DNA of 50,405 nucleotides from an uncultured Faecalitalea sp. (lineage in GTDB: Bacteria; Bacillota_I; Bacilli_A; Erysipelotrichales; Erysipelotrichaceae), in assembly GCA_946408025.1 (NCBI GenBank), contig CAMJQJ010000006.1:1-50405 (forward strand). Reading direction: 5' to 3'. Below, piece by piece: positions 49,060 through 50,405 of the stretch; within the stretch, counting starts at the first letter, position 1, and the number at the start of each line of letters is the position of its first letter. The translations under genes and the position numbers were made by a program. The notes below the pieces were generated by a model. That model was not told the origin of the DNA. It did no database searches and was given only the letters and a program-made list of their open reading frames with translations.

Positions 49060-50331
49060 ATGTTAGTAATAAAAAATGGTAATGTCTTGATAGAAGATGC
49101 TTTGAAAAAAGTGGATATCTTGATTGATGAAAATAAAATAGTAAAGATTGCGGAAAACATTCAAGGAAATTATGAAGTAATCGATGCAACAGGACTTACG
49201 GTCTTACCAGGTTTGGTGGATGTGCATGTGCATTTAAGGGAACCTGGGCATGCTCAAAAAGAAACAATTAAAACAGGGACAAAAGCAGCTGCAGCTGGTG
49301 GATTTACGACTGTTTTATGTATGCCAAATGTGATTCCATTTCCAGATAATGTGGATGATGTAAAAAAATATCTAGAATTGATCAATGATCAGTCTGTTGT
49401 AAATACATATCCATATGCCTGTATCACTAAAAAAGAAGCAGGTAAAGAAGTAGTGGATATGCATGCTTTAAAAGAATTAGGCATTCATTGGTTTAGTGAT
49501 GACGGAGTGGGTGTAGCCAATGATACAATCATGAAAGAAGCTATGACTAAAGCCAATCAGGAAGGTGTTATGATCGTTGCTCATACAGAAGATATGAGTT
49601 ATCGTAAACCAGGTGCTTGTGTTCATGAAAGTGAAATCACAAAAGCAAAAGGCTGGTTGGGAATTCCAAGCGCCTGCGAAAGTGCGCAATTGATTCGTGA
49701 TCTTGAAATTGTTAAAGAATGCAAAAATGCTTATCATGCCTGCCATATTTCCGCAAAGGAAAGTGTAGAGGCATTGAAAAAAGCTAAAAATGAAGGATTA
49801 AATATCAGCGGTGAAGTTACGGCACATCATTTATTGCTGGAAGATAAAGATGTTCAAGGGCCAAACTGGAAGATGAATCCACCTTTACGTAGTCACGAAG
49901 ATAGAATGTCTTTGATTGAGGGATTGGAAAATGGAAGTCTTGATATGATCGCAAATGATCATGCTCCGCATACTGCTCAGGAGAAGAATCAGCCAATGGA
50001 TAAGGCACCTTTTGGAATTGTCTCATTGGAAACAAGCTTTGCGCTTTTATATACAGAATTTGTAGTAAATCAAAAACGATGGAGCTTACCACAGTTAGTT
50101 AACTGGATGTCAAATGCACCAGCTAAACGATTTAAATTAAATGGCATTGGAGAAATCAAAGAAGGCAATGATGCCGATATCATCTTGGTTGATATGAATC
50201 ATGAATATACAATTGATGCTTCTAAATTCGAATCTATGGGGAAAAACACACCATTTGATGGATGGAAAGTTTCTTGTCAGATCAAACAAACCATGGTCAA
50301 AGGAAAAACTGTCTGGAAAAAAGAAGCATAA
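49060..50331 (+). CDS. pyrC: dihydroorotase
   Basis: A 423-residue class I dihydroorotase. D-V-H-V-H-L-R-E-P-G supplies two zinc ligands, and later A-H-T-E-D, C-H-I-S and A-N-D-H-A-P-H-T complete the site; G-D-A-x-D-like N-D-A-D-I-I-L-V is near the end. It closes carbamoyl aspartate to dihydroorotate in pyrimidine synthesis. TTAGGGGGC precedes the ATG at 49060. The gene is tightly spaced after pyrB and 22 nt before carB. Confidence 0.98.
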   Translation: MLVIKNGNVLIEDALKKVDILIDENKIVKIAENIQGNYEVIDATGLTVLPGLVDVHVHLREPGHAQKETIKTGTKAAAAGGFTTVLCMPNVIPFPDNVDDVKKYLELINDQSVVNTYPYACITKKEAGKEVVDMHALKELGIHWFSDDGVGVANDTIMKEAMTKANQEGVMIVAHTEDMSYRKPGACVHESEITKAKGWLGIPSACESAQLIRDLEIVKECKNAYHACHISAKESVEALKKAKNEGLNISGEVTAHHLLLEDKDVQGPNWKMNPPLRSHEDRMSLIEGLENGSLDMIANDHAPHTAQEKNQPMDKAPFGIVSLETSFALLYTEFVVNQKRWSLPQLVNWMSNAPAKRFKLNGIGEIKEGNDADIILVDMNHEYTIDASKFESMGKNTPFDGWKVSCQIKQTMVKGKTVWKKEA

Positions 50332-50353
50332 TATATAGAAAGGATTGATAAAA

Positions 50354-50405
50354 ATGCCTAAACGAACAGATATACATAAGATCCTGGTAATAGGATCCGG
50401 ACCGA
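50354..50405 (+). CDS. carB: carbamoyl-phosphate synthase large subunit, N-terminal fragment (runs off the window)
   Basis: Seventeen codons are present: M-P-K-R-T-D-I-H-K-I-L-V-I-G-S-G-P. This is the invariant start of the CarB ATP-grasp subunit. It makes carbamoyl phosphate for PyrB. AAAGGATTG precedes the ATG. The small glutaminase subunit gene carA, which often precedes carB, is not between pyrC and carB here. Confidence 0.93.
   Translation, partial: MPKRTDIHKILVIGSGP

Noticed and set aside
1..50405. CRISPR arrays or cas genes
   Set aside because: No regularly spaced direct repeats and no Cas-like proteins were seen.

Overview
This is a low-GC chromosomal window from a Gram-positive (Bacillota) bacterium. 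The gene repertoire and order (tilS-hpt-ftsH-hslO-dusB, the tsaE-tsaB-rimI-tsaD t6A cluster, formate-THF ligase, PerR-rubrerythrin, RibU behind an FMN riboswitch) fit an anaerobic, gut-type Erysipelotrichia-like lineage. The taxonomic placement is inference; no rRNA is present. The window is almost wholly coding and looks like core chromosome, with no integrase, prophage, CRISPR array or intact insertion sequence.

Layout. 1-1080: start of a leftward deoC, then FMN riboswitch and ribU. 1100-2620: a radical SAM/SPASM protein and a membrane-anchored J-domain protein. 2620-8130: a leftward five-gene run (LD-carboxypeptidase, recG, an unknown secreted or anchored protein, a Na+/Ca2+ exchanger, an alpha/beta hydrolase). 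8160-8680: cyclophilin. 8740-12230: leftward ispD, a degenerate IspD-like paralog and a P-type ATPase. 12320-14835: a TetM/EF-G-like GTPase fused to a Rae1/YacP NYN endonuclease. 15120-16450: DarA, PerR, rubrerythrin. 16500-22140: tilS, hpt, ftsH, hslO, dusB. 22245-25320: purD-fhs and tRNA-Leu(CAG). 25360-29600: pentapeptide-repeat protein, AI-2E-type permease, HAD phosphatase, thioredoxin, nitroreductase, acetyltransferase. 29600-31640: divergent DeoR regulator and glycerol dehydrogenase. 31690-36500: rarA, the t6A cluster and an acetyltransferase fused to a gamma-carbonic-anhydrase-like domain. 36530-38580: a lipase-like protein and a 3-hydroxyisobutyrate dehydrogenase-family enzyme. 38580-46530: a peptide and glycopeptide block (M19 dipeptidase, PepF, M81 MlrC-like peptidase, orphan PTS IIA and IIB, glycosylasparaginase, M20 dipeptidase, CutC). 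46550-47830: a split ThrE-type exporter. 48060 to the end: pyrB-pyrC-carB behind a possible attenuator.

Most interesting observations. (1) A ribosome-protection-type GTPase is fused to an NYN domain of the kind that cuts mRNA in the ribosomal A site. (2) A tandem IspD-like pseudoenzyme has lost the CTP-binding loop and the C-terminal catalytic segment. (3) Several genes appear to be transcribed as leaderless mRNAs: an extended or consensus -10 box lies 6-10 nt before the ATG and there is no Shine-Dalgarno sequence. (4) Stop codons repeatedly fall inside the loop of the intrinsic terminator. (5) An uncharacterised structured non-coding stretch lies before pyrB, and PTS IIA/IIB genes without a IIC sit beside glycosylasparaginase.

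All calls come from reading the sequence. Family names rest on recognised motifs and overall similarity from memory, not on database searches. Starts were chosen by ribosome-binding site, promoter position and family N-termini.
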